Part shown: in pieces, positions 34,968 to 42,475 of the stretch | How positions within the stretch are numbered: position 1 is the stretch's first letter | How the letters are laid out: every line of letters starts with the position of its first letter | Origin: a virus | DNA length: 64,000 nt | Direction: 5' to 3' (one strand) | IMG/VR virus record: IMGVR_UViG_3300042465_008100 | Span: 1 to 64,000 of that record | Program-made: the position numbers and the translations under genes | The notes under the pieces: generated by a model | Told to the model about the DNA's origin: nothing | The model's input: the letters and a program-made list of their open reading frames with translations, nothing else | Database searches by the model: none

Positions 34968-35561
34968 TTAATTTTTGCCAGTGCTTCCAAAGCCACCGTC
35001 CCCTCTTTCAGTATCATTGTTTATTTCTTTAATTTTATTTAACGTAATGTTGTTCTTAGCATATACAAAAGAAACAACTGCTTGTGCTATTCTATCACCA
35101 TGGTTAATTACAAATTCACTTGAGCCATGATTAATTAATATAACTTTGATTTCACCTCTATAATCAGAATCCACCGTACCAGGTGAGTTCAAAACAGTTA
35201 CTTGGTTTTTAGCCGCCAAACCACTTCTAGGTCTTACTTGTATTTCAAAGTTATCAGGAATTTCAAAAAATAAACCAGTTGGCACCATAGCAAAACCACC
35301 ATGTGGATTCAATGTCATAGGTTCATCTAAATTAGCCCTTAAATCAAAACCAGATGAGCCAGATGTCGCATATTCTGGGTCTTGGTTTGTTGATTTATTA
35401 ACAAAATTGATTTTTATTTTTGTATCAGTTTCTTCAGCGAAAAAACTATCTCTACTAAACTCTTTATCAAAATCTTCTTGTGTATAACCACTATTAGGGT
35501 CAGCAACATCTAGAATTCGCATTCTAATGTATTCCGTGTCTTTATTGGATAAATTACTCAT
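34968..35561 (-). CDS. dut: dUTPase (deoxyuridine 5'-triphosphate nucleotidohydrolase)
   Basis: A 197-residue protein starting at MSNLSNKDTEYIRMRI (8-nt overlap with the HD-domain gene). The five conserved dUTPase motifs are all present: TSGSSGFDLRA, PRSGLAAK, GTVDSDYRGEI, GDRIAQAVV and ERGDGGFGSTG at the C-terminus. The ~60 residues before motif 1 are a phage-specific N-terminal extension. It hydrolyses dUTP to dUMP and pyrophosphate, keeping uracil out of DNA and supplying dTMP synthesis. Confidence 0.93.
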   Translation of the reverse strand: MSNLSNKDTEYIRMRILDVADPNSGYTQEDFDKEFSRDSFFAEETDTKIKINFVNKSTNQDPEYATSGSSGFDLRANLDEPMTLNPHGGFAMVPTGLFFEIPDNFEIQVRPRSGLAAKNQVTVLNSPGTVDSDYRGEIKVILINHGSSEFVINHGDRIAQAVVSFVYAKNNITLNKIKEINNDTERGDGGFGSTGKN

Positions 35562-36123
35562 CGTTTTTGTTTTTCTCGTGTTTAATCGCAAAATTATTAC
35601 CCATTTTAAGTAACTCACCCAAAACTGAATTATGGTATTCAGCCATCTTATCATCGCTTTTGTCAAACATAATAATAGCAGAGTATTCTTCTTCAGTAAA
35701 AGTAATACCATGACTCATGGCATAATATAAACTACGTTCACTAACTCTCATTGAAACCAAGTTGTTATTGTATTCATACATTTTACCTTGATTTTTTCTA
35801 TGCCACTCTGATTCACATGGGTTATACAGATTTGCTTTACCAATTTGGTGTAATAAACAAACTTTTAATAAAGAAGATTGCTCAACTTTTTCATCTTCTG
35901 GTAAAGCTTCATTGAACTTAACAGCATAAAAAGCTACCCTTAACAAATGTTCGATTAAACCACCTTCAAAAGCGTTATACATATCCAACATTGTGGATGC
36001 TGGAGCCTTAATGAAATCTTCACCTAAAAATTCCATAAGTGAATCAGTCATAAATCCATGTTTGTTAGCCGTTTCAAAATACTTCTTAGTATTTGAAAGA
36101 ATTTTTTTCTGGTCGATTGCCAT
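35554..36123 (-). CDS. HD-domain phosphohydrolase-like protein
   Basis: A 189-residue helical protein. GGLIEHLLRVAFYAVKF supplies the first His, and SLLKVCLLHQIGKANLY matches the HD signature (LLHDIxK) with Gln in place of the metal-binding Asp. MSHGITFTEEEYSAIIMFDKS contains the next His block. Related phage proteins are annotated as HD hydrolases or nucleotidases. It is the first gene of the transcript from the host-type promoter at 36186-36156, followed by dUTPase and the IMPDH-like gene, so it probably affects nucleotides. Activity is uncertain because of the Asp-to-Gln change. Confidence 0.6.
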   Translation of the reverse strand: MAIDQKKILSNTKKYFETANKHGFMTDSLMEFLGEDFIKAPASTMLDMYNAFEGGLIEHLLRVAFYAVKFNEALPEDEKVEQSSLLKVCLLHQIGKANLYNPCESEWHRKNQGKMYEYNNNLVSMRVSERSLYYAMSHGITFTEEEYSAIIMFDKSDDKMAEYHNSVLGELLKMGNNFAIKHEKNKNDE

Positions 36124-36155
36124 GTTTTACTTATTTTTAATTAATGTTATTTTCG

Positions 36156-36186
36156 CAAACTTACAACTTAAATAAAAATAAAGCAA
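36156..36186 (-). promoter_or_regulatory. Bacteroidota-type promoter (TTG-N20-TAAGTTTG)
   Basis: Minus strand TTG (36186-36184), 20 nt, TAAGTTTG (36163-36156), 32 nt before the ATG of the HD-domain gene. It should drive the HD, dUTPase and IMPDH-like genes. Confidence 0.7.
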
Positions 36187-36203
36187 CGATTTCAGGCAAT
36201 TTT

Positions 36204-36500
36204 TTATAATAAAACACTTACTTTTGTTTCATCAGTTTCCTCACTATCTCTTTCTTCAGGAGGTACAACAATACTACCTTTACTTATTTTTGAAGTTTTT
36301 TCAATTTTCTCAGCTGATTTCATTATATTAAGAATTCGATTAACCTCTTTTTTCTTTTCTTCATCCAAAACAACTTTGTCATTTTCAACTTCAGATTTAT
36401 GTTCGACAACAGTATTATTGTTTTTTCCATCAGTATTTGATTCTGAAAGATAATCAGCAATAAAATCAAATACTATTTTTAATTTTTCTTTGTTTTCCAT
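36204..36500 (-). CDS. Small acidic protein of unknown function, 98 aa
   Basis: It starts MENKEKLKIVFDFIADYL, has a polar linker (DGKNNNTVVEHKSEV), a lysine-rich helix (DEEKKKEVNRILNIMKSAEKIEK) and an acidic tail. No domain recognised. It is separated by 1 nt from the GT4 gene and is the last gene before the HD promoter region. Confidence 0.45.
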   Translation of the reverse strand: MENKEKLKIVFDFIADYLSESNTDGKNNNTVVEHKSEVENDKVVLDEEKKKEVNRILNIMKSAEKIEKTSKISKGSIVVPPEERDSEETDETKVSVLL

Positions 36501-36501
36501 T

Positions 36502-37737
36502 TTAACTAATTTTATTTTTAACTAATTCATGATATAAATTTCTTCTATCTTCAGTCACCTTATCAATAGAATATAAATTTTTAATTGTTTCATTTAAATT
36601 GTTTTGCAACACTTTAATCATTTCTGGGTTGTTAACTAATTTTTTGATACTTGTGTACCAATCTTTATGGTTTTTAACGCTATCGATTAAAACACCATTA
36701 GCTGTTTCATCAAAATCACCACCTTTAATAAATGCATTTTTCAAATCAATTTTATACGGTCCAAAATTTTGTGCAATGATAACTTTTTTATGGAAACCAG
36801 CTTCAATCACTTTTAACTGACTTTTAACTTTATTAAATATGTTTTCCTCAATTGGTGCCAATGATATATCAAATAAATTGTAATTTGAAGCGTATGTTGA
36901 AATTGGTTTAGTCCAAACTCTTCTATATGCTTCATTTTTAATGTCTGGATATTCTTCTTGAGTAAATTTCATTAAGTATTCTTTATACTCTGGGCTAACA
37001 ATTTTATAATCATCAGTAAATATTCTTTCATATTGATACCAAACACTTTCCATTGGTTGTATTTGTCTAACTCTTTGTTCACCAGTATTTTGGTCAATTT
37101 CTGTATGCGTACCTCTGGTATCAAAACCACAAAGAACGAATTGTATTTTATCCATTAAACCATCTGCTCTTAATTTAGATACTAAACCTTTAAGTATTTC
37201 TAAGTCTTTTAAGTGTGATGAACCACCAAGCCATCCGATTCTTATTCTATCAGAAGGTTCTGGGTTATGAACAAATTGTTTTTCGTTAGGGTCAATAGCA
37301 TTTGGTAAGACATAAACATTTTTATTGTACTTAGCTATTTCATCAGCAAAAATACTAGTAGTTGTTGTTACATTTTCTGCACATTTAATGTTATCTAAGA
37401 TTTTTTCATCTAACTTATTGTTTTTAATAATTAGATAAGCTGGGTGGTGTTTTCCTGGTGACCAATAATCATCTAAATCCATAATTGTGATTACACCCAA
37501 TGATTTTAATCTATTAATTAAATTTTTAGTTTCCTCAAAAGGACCTAATGCTCTGTGATAATGGATTATGTCATATTGTTTAACCCATTCATCATTATAA
37601 ACTTGTGGTTCATAATCAATATCGATATGGAATTCATCTGGATAATTCTCTTCTAATGCAATGTGTGGTCTGGTAGAACGAAAATAACCTACACCAGTAC
37701 GGTCGCTAGGTACAACTAAAACCTTTAATTTTTTCAT
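36502..37737 (-). CDS. GT4-type glycosyltransferase
   Basis: A 411-residue GT-B protein: LKVLVVPSDRTGVGYFRSTRPHIALEE, WVKQYDIIHYHRALG, TIMDLDDYW, RIRIGWLGGSSHLKDLEILKGLV, and donor-binding IAQNFGPYKIDLKN. It resembles phage-encoded transferases of the family 4 type. It stands apart from the main glycan island but in the same direction. A late-like ATATTTAT lies 30 nt upstream. Confidence 0.75.
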   Translation of the reverse strand: MKKLKVLVVPSDRTGVGYFRSTRPHIALEENYPDEFHIDIDYEPQVYNDEWVKQYDIIHYHRALGPFEETKNLINRLKSLGVITIMDLDDYWSPGKHHPAYLIIKNNKLDEKILDNIKCAENVTTTTSIFADEIAKYNKNVYVLPNAIDPNEKQFVHNPEPSDRIRIGWLGGSSHLKDLEILKGLVSKLRADGLMDKIQFVLCGFDTRGTHTEIDQNTGEQRVRQIQPMESVWYQYERIFTDDYKIVSPEYKEYLMKFTQEEYPDIKNEAYRRVWTKPISTYASNYNLFDISLAPIEENIFNKVKSQLKVIEAGFHKKVIIAQNFGPYKIDLKNAFIKGGDFDETANGVLIDSVKNHKDWYTSIKKLVNNPEMIKVLQNNLNETIKNLYSIDKVTEDRRNLYHELVKNKIS

Positions 37738-37767
37738 AAATTATATTTTTTACTTTTTATTAGTGAA

Positions 37768-37797
37768 ATAAATATAATTACAAGAAAATAATTGTAA
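37768..37797 (-). promoter_or_regulatory. Late-type motif and inverted repeat upstream of the GT4 gene
   Basis: Minus strand TTATATTTATTTCAC (core 37775-37768) 30 nt before the ATG, preceded by an imperfectly spaced inverted repeat TTACAA-N8-TTGTAA (37797-37778). Weaker than the 12-17 nt cases. Confidence 0.3.
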
Positions 37798-37799
37798 AT

Positions 37800-37822
37800 A
37801 AAAAAAGGGGTTACCCCCTTTA
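37800..37822 (-). terminator. Intrinsic terminator of the 37.8-40.3 kb operon
   Basis: Minus strand AAAGGGG, loop GTAA, CCCCTTT followed by more T residues. A 7-bp stem with a GNRA tetraloop, 3 nt after the stop of the 201-aa gene. Confidence 0.8.
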
Positions 37823-37825
37823 TTT

Positions 37826-38431
37826 TTATATTGTTTTTTTCTTAACTGCTAACTTACCTTCTTTTATTAACATGTTTATTGTCTTTTTTATTGTTTGTTC
37901 AGTTAAAGTTTTATCGTATGTTTGTTTAAAGAAATTATTTATTGATTCATTAATCATTTCTTGTAATTCTGTTCGACTTAATGTAATCAAATCTGAATTA
38001 TTTCTGGCGGTTTCTCTTATCATTTGTTTAGGTTGTTCTTGTTTAGGTTGTTTTAATGGTGCACCAGTTATTTTTGATATTTCTTCAGCTGTAAATCTAG
38101 ATGGTGGACTAGTTAATCTAGGTATTTTGTTTTTTATCATAGCTTCTTTAACCATTGGTGGCAAATTTGAATTCATAACTTGCTCATCGGTATAATCAGT
38201 GATTTCAGACGGTGTATAAGTAGCTTGACTTGGTTGATAATTTTCATAAATTGGTTCTCTTTCGTCATAATCATTATACATTTCTGATGGGTATGAGTCA
38301 TTAGATTCACTATAGTCTGGTTTTGAATTTGTATTAATAGGGTTTTTATTCTCAACAACATTCATAACTTGTTTTGACTTTGCTAAAATAGCACTTAATG
38401 CGCTTAAATTTACTGGAGCTGGGGTTTCCAT
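37826..38431 (-). CDS. Virion-region protein, 201 aa, function unknown
   Basis: Residues 1-~100 are polar and low-complexity (Asn/Ser/Tyr/Glu/Pro, many DYDE and YTPSE segments). The C-terminus contains RFTAEEISKITGAPLKQPK, then a helical region (LTEQTIKKTINMLIKEGKLAVKKK). No domain recognised. Last gene of the 37.8-40.3 kb transcript before a strong terminator, so probably a structural accessory. Confidence 0.45.
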   Translation of the reverse strand: METPAPVNLSALSAILAKSKQVMNVVENKNPINTNSKPDYSESNDSYPSEMYNDYDEREPIYENYQPSQATYTPSEITDYTDEQVMNSNLPPMVKEAMIKNKIPRLTSPPSRFTAEEISKITGAPLKQPKQEQPKQMIRETARNNSDLITLSRTELQEMINESINNFFKQTYDKTLTEQTIKKTINMLIKEGKLAVKKKTI

Positions 38432-38443
38432 ACTTTATTATTT

Positions 38444-38920
38444 TTATAAATTATTATTCGGTTTTTGACTAATATCACTTCTTTGTCTGGTAAATGTATC
38501 TGGCTTTACTAAATCAATAACGGTTGCCATCGATTTATCACCAGTTTGATTATATGATGGTATATCAACACTATAATCGGAAACTGGATTGTACCATTTA
38601 ACGTTTGTAGGGTACCACCCTTCTATCCTATCGAGCCTAAATATTTTCCAAGCACCAGTTTTTGGTGTTGTTTTGGACCCACCAAATATTTGATACGCTC
38701 TTATTGCCTTATTACCACCTTTAGTAATACTAAAATTATATACTTGTATATAACGTTTACTAGGTGGCTTTTTTTTATAATCTCGATACAATATATTCAC
38801 ATTATATTTACCATTAATAGCTTCTATTACTGATTCTTCTGAAACACTTTCAGTTAGAACAGTTTTAGCGTTATTAATCTCTTCAAATATAATTTGTTCG
38901 TATATATTGTAAAGTTTCAT
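38444..38920 (-). CDS. WYL-like domain protein with possible capsid-targeting leader
   Basis: A 158-residue protein. Residues ~25-115 have the WYL pattern: AINGKYNVNILYRDY, RYIQVYNFSITKGGNKAIRAYQ and GAWKIFRLDRIEGWYP (compare xFRLDRI, the WYL C-terminal hallmark). The N-terminus (MKLYNIYEQIIFEEI) is an amphipathic helix ending near LTE|S and could be a T4-type capsid-targeting leader. WYL domains bind ligands or nucleic acids and regulate transcription, including anti-phage systems. The domain match is by pattern only. Confidence 0.45.
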   Translation of the reverse strand: MKLYNIYEQIIFEEINNAKTVLTESVSEESVIEAINGKYNVNILYRDYKKKPPSKRYIQVYNFSITKGGNKAIRAYQIFGGSKTTPKTGAWKIFRLDRIEGWYPTNVKWYNPVSDYSVDIPSYNQTGDKSMATVIDLVKPDTFTRQRSDISQKPNNNL

Positions 38921-38932
38921 AAAAAAATTTTA

Positions 38933-39391
38933 TTAAATTATTACTTGACCAACATTAGCTGAAGTGTCTGGGTGTTCATAATCAGAACCAGCAATAACTG
39001 ATGGTCCATATCCCCATGTCGCAGCATTTACAATTATTTGTGGGTTACGTCCTGAACCTGGTTGAGATATCGCCCCATTGATGTCTTCAGTGTTACCCCC
39101 ATTATAATTAGTTATTGCAGCATAAACACCTTGTGAAACACCGTCACCAGTACCTCTACCATTGTATGGTGATAAAGTATCAGCAATTGCGTTTGTATGC
39201 ATTGCACCATATGCATCACTAGGGTTATTTGTAATAACAGGGTTTTTGTATGGACCTTGGAAAGCGTATTTACCAGTACCGATTTTTGTTTGACCGATAT
39301 TTGCGATTCTACCAGAACCAGGATACAAAGGATTACCATTAAGCGCGTAATATTCAAGTGGTGATTGCCCACCGTTATAAATCTGTGGCAT
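38933..39391 (-). CDS. Gly/Asn-rich virion-region protein, 152 aa
   Basis: It starts MPQIYNGGQSPLEYY. Gly/Asn/Pro-rich with few charged residues (GSGRIANIGQTKIGTGKYAF, GTGDGVSQGVYAAITNYNG), consistent with a beta-rich surface or structural protein. No domain recognised. It lies 3 nt after the 146-aa gene. Confidence 0.4.
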   Translation of the reverse strand: MPQIYNGGQSPLEYYALNGNPLYPGSGRIANIGQTKIGTGKYAFQGPYKNPVITNNPSDAYGAMHTNAIADTLSPYNGRGTGDGVSQGVYAAITNYNGGNTEDINGAISQPGSGRNPQIIVNAATWGYGPSVIAGSDYEHPDTSANVGQVII

Positions 39392-39394
39392 AGT

Positions 39395-39835
39395 TTATAA
39401 GTTTTGTTTTTTGTTATTATTCATATATTCTATTAAATATCTTATTTCAGATATTTCTTTATCTAAACCTTCACTAAGTGACGATTTTGTGTTTATTTTT
39501 TTATGTTTTTCACCCCCATTATGGTTTGCATCTCTAGAGAGATTTGGCACACCTACTTCTGTTGGGTCTTTTTCTTTTTGATACGTATTGTTTGGGTTTG
39601 TATCTTTTTGTGTTTTTCTTCTAAGTTCATCAACTTTTCTTGTGTTATCAACTAACGTTTTAACTTCATTCATTCTTGAATCACCACCTAACCTATTATA
39701 CTCAAAACAGTTTTTACTCTCAACACATGTTTTTTGTGCTTCTTTTAATCTAGATAACTCCATAGCATAGGCTTGGTGTTTTTTTATGTCACCATCCGAT
39801 GTTTTAATTTGTTTATCTTTTATATTACTGTTCAT
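39395..39835 (-). CDS. Small polar protein, 146 aa, function unknown
   Basis: Lysine-, glutamate- and asparagine-rich, with Cys at KTCVESKNCFEYNR and a helical C-terminus (LDKEISEIRYLIEYM). It overlaps the upstream gene by 1 nt (ATG/TAA), so translation is coupled. No domain recognised. Confidence 0.4.
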   Translation of the reverse strand: MNSNIKDKQIKTSDGDIKKHQAYAMELSRLKEAQKTCVESKNCFEYNRLGGDSRMNEVKTLVDNTRKVDELRRKTQKDTNPNNTYQKEKDPTEVGVPNLSRDANHNGGEKHKKINTKSSLSEGLDKEISEIRYLIEYMNNNKKQNL

Positions 39836-40329
39836 TATATATTTTTTGTTTTATTTTCGTGTTTGTTAGAAATAGCTCTCATTATTTCATCAATTTGTGA
39901 ATCGTTTAAATCCATTTCTGATAAACTATCCATTAACTTAGAAAATTTAGGATTATAGTTTTTTTCATTAATATCCGAATTCTTTCCTTTTTTAACCAAA
40001 ACTTCCATTACTTCTTCTTCCAACTCTCTTTTTGTTTTCACAGTTTTTAAATCTGAAGAATCATCTTCGTATAATCCAGTTAATGGTAATCCACTTCTGT
40101 TACCACCAAATGAATAAACAGCAAACCATGGGATATTTTGTCTGTATCTACTAAAAACTTTATCACCAGTTGTTGGAAAACCTTTTTTATAATTAGAATA
40201 ATCATTAAATGGTTTATCAACTGGGCCAGTTTCAATTTCACTATCCCAAGTAGCATTTCTGTCACCCCCACTAGAATAGATATCACCACCAGCAAGTTCA
40301 GTCAATTCTTTTTTTGTCAATATTGCCAT
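39835..40329 (-). CDS. Virion-region protein, 164 aa, function unknown
   Basis: It starts MAILTKKELTELAGGDIYSSGG. The first half is polar and Gly/Asp-rich (TTGDKVFSRYRQNIPWFAVYSFGGNRSGLP), the second half helical (KRELEEEVMEVLVKKGKN, LSEMDLNDSQIDEIMRAISN). It heads the minus-strand operon from the divergent late-type promoter. No domain recognised. Confidence 0.45.
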   Translation of the reverse strand: MAILTKKELTELAGGDIYSSGGDRNATWDSEIETGPVDKPFNDYSNYKKGFPTTGDKVFSRYRQNIPWFAVYSFGGNRSGLPLTGLYEDDSSDLKTVKTKRELEEEVMEVLVKKGKNSDINEKNYNPKFSKLMDSLSEMDLNDSQIDEIMRAISNKHENKTKNI

Positions 40330-40344
40330 AAATTCTTTTTTATT

Positions 40345-40374
40345 ATAAATATATTGAAAACATAGAATATTTAT
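40345..40374. promoter_or_regulatory. Divergent pair of putative late promoters
   Basis: Minus: ATATTTATAATAAAA core 40352-40345, 15 nt before the minus ATG. Plus: AATATTTATAATAAAAA core 40367-40374, 17 nt before the fibre ATG. The two cores lie 14 nt apart and point away from each other, which would coordinate two virion operons. Confidence 0.55.
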
Positions 40375-40391
40375 AATAAAAATAATAAAAG

Positions 40392-42473
40392 ATGGCTTTT
40401 AGAACAAAATTAGACTATTCAAGTAATAGACAAATAAAACAACACCTTGAAACTTTCACTTATTTATCTGGTGGAACCATATTTGGGCTACCATTTGACC
40501 AACTTCCAAGTGGTGCAAATTTAGAAACTAGTGCTATAACACAAACATATAATAATTATGTCAGTACTTTTTCTGGTAATAGTACAACAACTGTTTATAC
40601 ATGGTATGACAATGTAATGCAATTAGGTGCTTCTTCTTTAAGTGCTATAACACCATCAAATTCTGGTGTAACACAAAACACTGGGCCAGTATTTACAGCT
40701 AATACAACAACTACAATTGATGGTAATGTTGTTGCTTTAAATTATAGTGGTGTTAGTTTTGATGTTACATGTCTTGCAATTTATGATTTAGGTGGTGGTG
40801 CTTATAGTGGTACTGTTAACACACCTACTTTATACATATTATCAGCAGAAACAACAGATTTTACTGGTAGAACAATATGGGTAGATGTTTCAGGGTTTAC
40901 AAGAACACAAGATTTAATAATAACAAATAACCCTACAATTGGTTATGTTTGGACATGTGCTGATTCTGAAGGTAAAGGTTATTGGGCAGCTGGTGTGGCT
41001 GGTTCATCACTTTGGACAGCTGGTACAGGTAGTAATGCTGTGGTACTAGCAAATAGTATTGGTTACGCTAATGGTAATTTTTCAGTTTCTGAAGGATACA
41101 ATACAAGTGCTTATGGTAATTTTTCACATGCTGAGGGGTTACAAACAACAGCTAATGGTGCTTCTTCACACGCTGAAGGGGGTACTACAACCGCTATTGG
41201 TGCTCAATCACACGCTGAAGGGGCTTATACCATAGCTGAAGGGTTGTCATCACATGCTGAGGGCAATGTTACCTACGCTAAAGGTACTCATTCACACGCT
41301 GAAGGTAGTGGTACTAGGGCTAGTGGTAACACGTCACATTCTGAAGGAACTAATACAACGGCTATTGGTACCGCTTCACACTCTGAAGGTAGTGGTACAA
41401 CATCTAGTGGTAATTATTCACATAGTGAAGGTTGGGCAACAATTGCAAGTGGAAATTATTCGCATGCTGAAGGAGGGTATTCAACTAGTGGTACATACCC
41501 AACAAGAGCTGTTGGTAATGGCTCTCATGCTGAAGGGGCTTCTACGTATGCTTTTGGTACTGCTTCACACTCTGAGGGTTTTGAAACAACTGCATATGGT
41601 AATAATTCACACGCTGAGGGTCAAAACACAACAGCTTTAGGTAGTGATTCACATGCTGGTGGTTATCTATCAGTTGCTAGTGGTAACACATCTTTTGTTC
41701 ATGGTAGTGGTAGTACAGCTGGTGGTGTAAACACAATAGTTTTGGGTGCTAATATAACTGGTATAACAGATAACACAACATATGTTGATTATTTGAATGT
41801 AAGTCGTGTCTTATCAACAGCTTTTGCTAATGATATTAGAATTGATGCAAGCGGTAATTTAACAACTAATACATCAGATGAAAGACTTAAAGAAAATATT
41901 AACCATTTAACTGGTGCTTTAGATAAAGTTAAAAGCTTACAAGGCGTTACTTATCAATGGAAAGATAGAAATGCTGGTGGTGACGCTGTTAGGTTAGGTT
42001 TTATCGCACAGCAAGTTGAACAAGTGGAACCACTTCTTGTTTTTACAAATAATAATGATGAAAATAAATATAAAGGTTTACATATTGACGGTATAATACC
42101 TTTATTAGTTGAGGCTGTAAAAGAATTGTCTAGTGGTTCAACAATTAATAATGGTATCGAAACACAAACAATATTAGCTGAAGATAATAATATCGATTTA
42201 AACTACAACGGAACACAACAAACTGCTATTGATGGTGGTATTAGAGTTTTACACGCAAAAGGTGTTGATTTATCAGCAGATTTTATAACTGATGAAAATG
42301 GTGATTGGGTTACAAATAACGATTTAAAACCAAATTCACTAACAATACCAGAATACACACCAATATCGTCAAGTGATACAAATGGTAATGTTGGTAATAT
42401 AACTAGAGATGATGATTATTTATATGTAAAAACAGTAAATGGTTGGAAACGAACTAATTTAGAAAGCTTTTAA
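40392..42473 (+). CDS. Tail fibre or adhesin with YadA-like head repeats and S74 chaperone
   Basis: A 693-residue protein. Residues ~225-445 are tandem left-handed beta-roll repeats of the YadA-head type (GxxSHAEGxxTTAxG, about 14 residues each). Residues ~495-575 form an intramolecular chaperone: TSDERLKENINHL, then VTYQWKDR and LGFIAQQVEQVEP, as in peptidase S74; self-cleavage is expected just before Ser of SDER. About 110 more residues follow the chaperone, ending in GNI...DDYLYVKTVNGWKR. Trimeric receptor-binding fibre is inferred. It starts the plus-strand late block. Confidence 0.8.
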   Translation: MAFRTKLDYSSNRQIKQHLETFTYLSGGTIFGLPFDQLPSGANLETSAITQTYNNYVSTFSGNSTTTVYTWYDNVMQLGASSLSAITPSNSGVTQNTGPVFTANTTTTIDGNVVALNYSGVSFDVTCLAIYDLGGGAYSGTVNTPTLYILSAETTDFTGRTIWVDVSGFTRTQDLIITNNPTIGYVWTCADSEGKGYWAAGVAGSSLWTAGTGSNAVVLANSIGYANGNFSVSEGYNTSAYGNFSHAEGLQTTANGASSHAEGGTTTAIGAQSHAEGAYTIAEGLSSHAEGNVTYAKGTHSHAEGSGTRASGNTSHSEGTNTTAIGTASHSEGSGTTSSGNYSHSEGWATIASGNYSHAEGGYSTSGTYPTRAVGNGSHAEGASTYAFGTASHSEGFETTAYGNNSHAEGQNTTALGSDSHAGGYLSVASGNTSFVHGSGSTAGGVNTIVLGANITGITDNTTYVDYLNVSRVLSTAFANDIRIDASGNLTTNTSDERLKENINHLTGALDKVKSLQGVTYQWKDRNAGGDAVRLGFIAQQVEQVEPLLVFTNNNDENKYKGLHIDGIIPLLVEAVKELSSGSTINNGIETQTILAEDNNIDLNYNGTQQTAIDGGIRVLHAKGVDLSADFITDENGDWVTNNDLKPNSLTIPEYTPISSSDTNGNVGNITRDDDYLYVKTVNGWKRTNLESF
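41670..41710 (+). repeat. 41-nt block identical to 57908-57948 in another fibre gene
   Basis: The same 41 bases, beginning TCAGTTGCTAGTGG and ending CATGGTAGTGG, occur at 57908-57948. Both encode SVASGNTSFVHGSG at the end of the YadA-like repeats. The identity at nucleotide level in two genes 16 kb apart suggests recent exchange or conversion. Confidence 0.85.
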
Positions 42474-42475
42474 TA

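Noticed and set aside
41254-41640. Plus-strand frame of 128 codons inside the S74 fibre repeats
   Set aside because: It is a shifted frame of the SHAEG repeat, created by the repeat periodicity. The 57546-57995 frames are the same effect.
40392-42473. Regular SHAEG-coding repeats considered as a CRISPR array
   Set aside because: They are in frame, imperfect and coding; spacers are not unique DNA and there are no cas genes.
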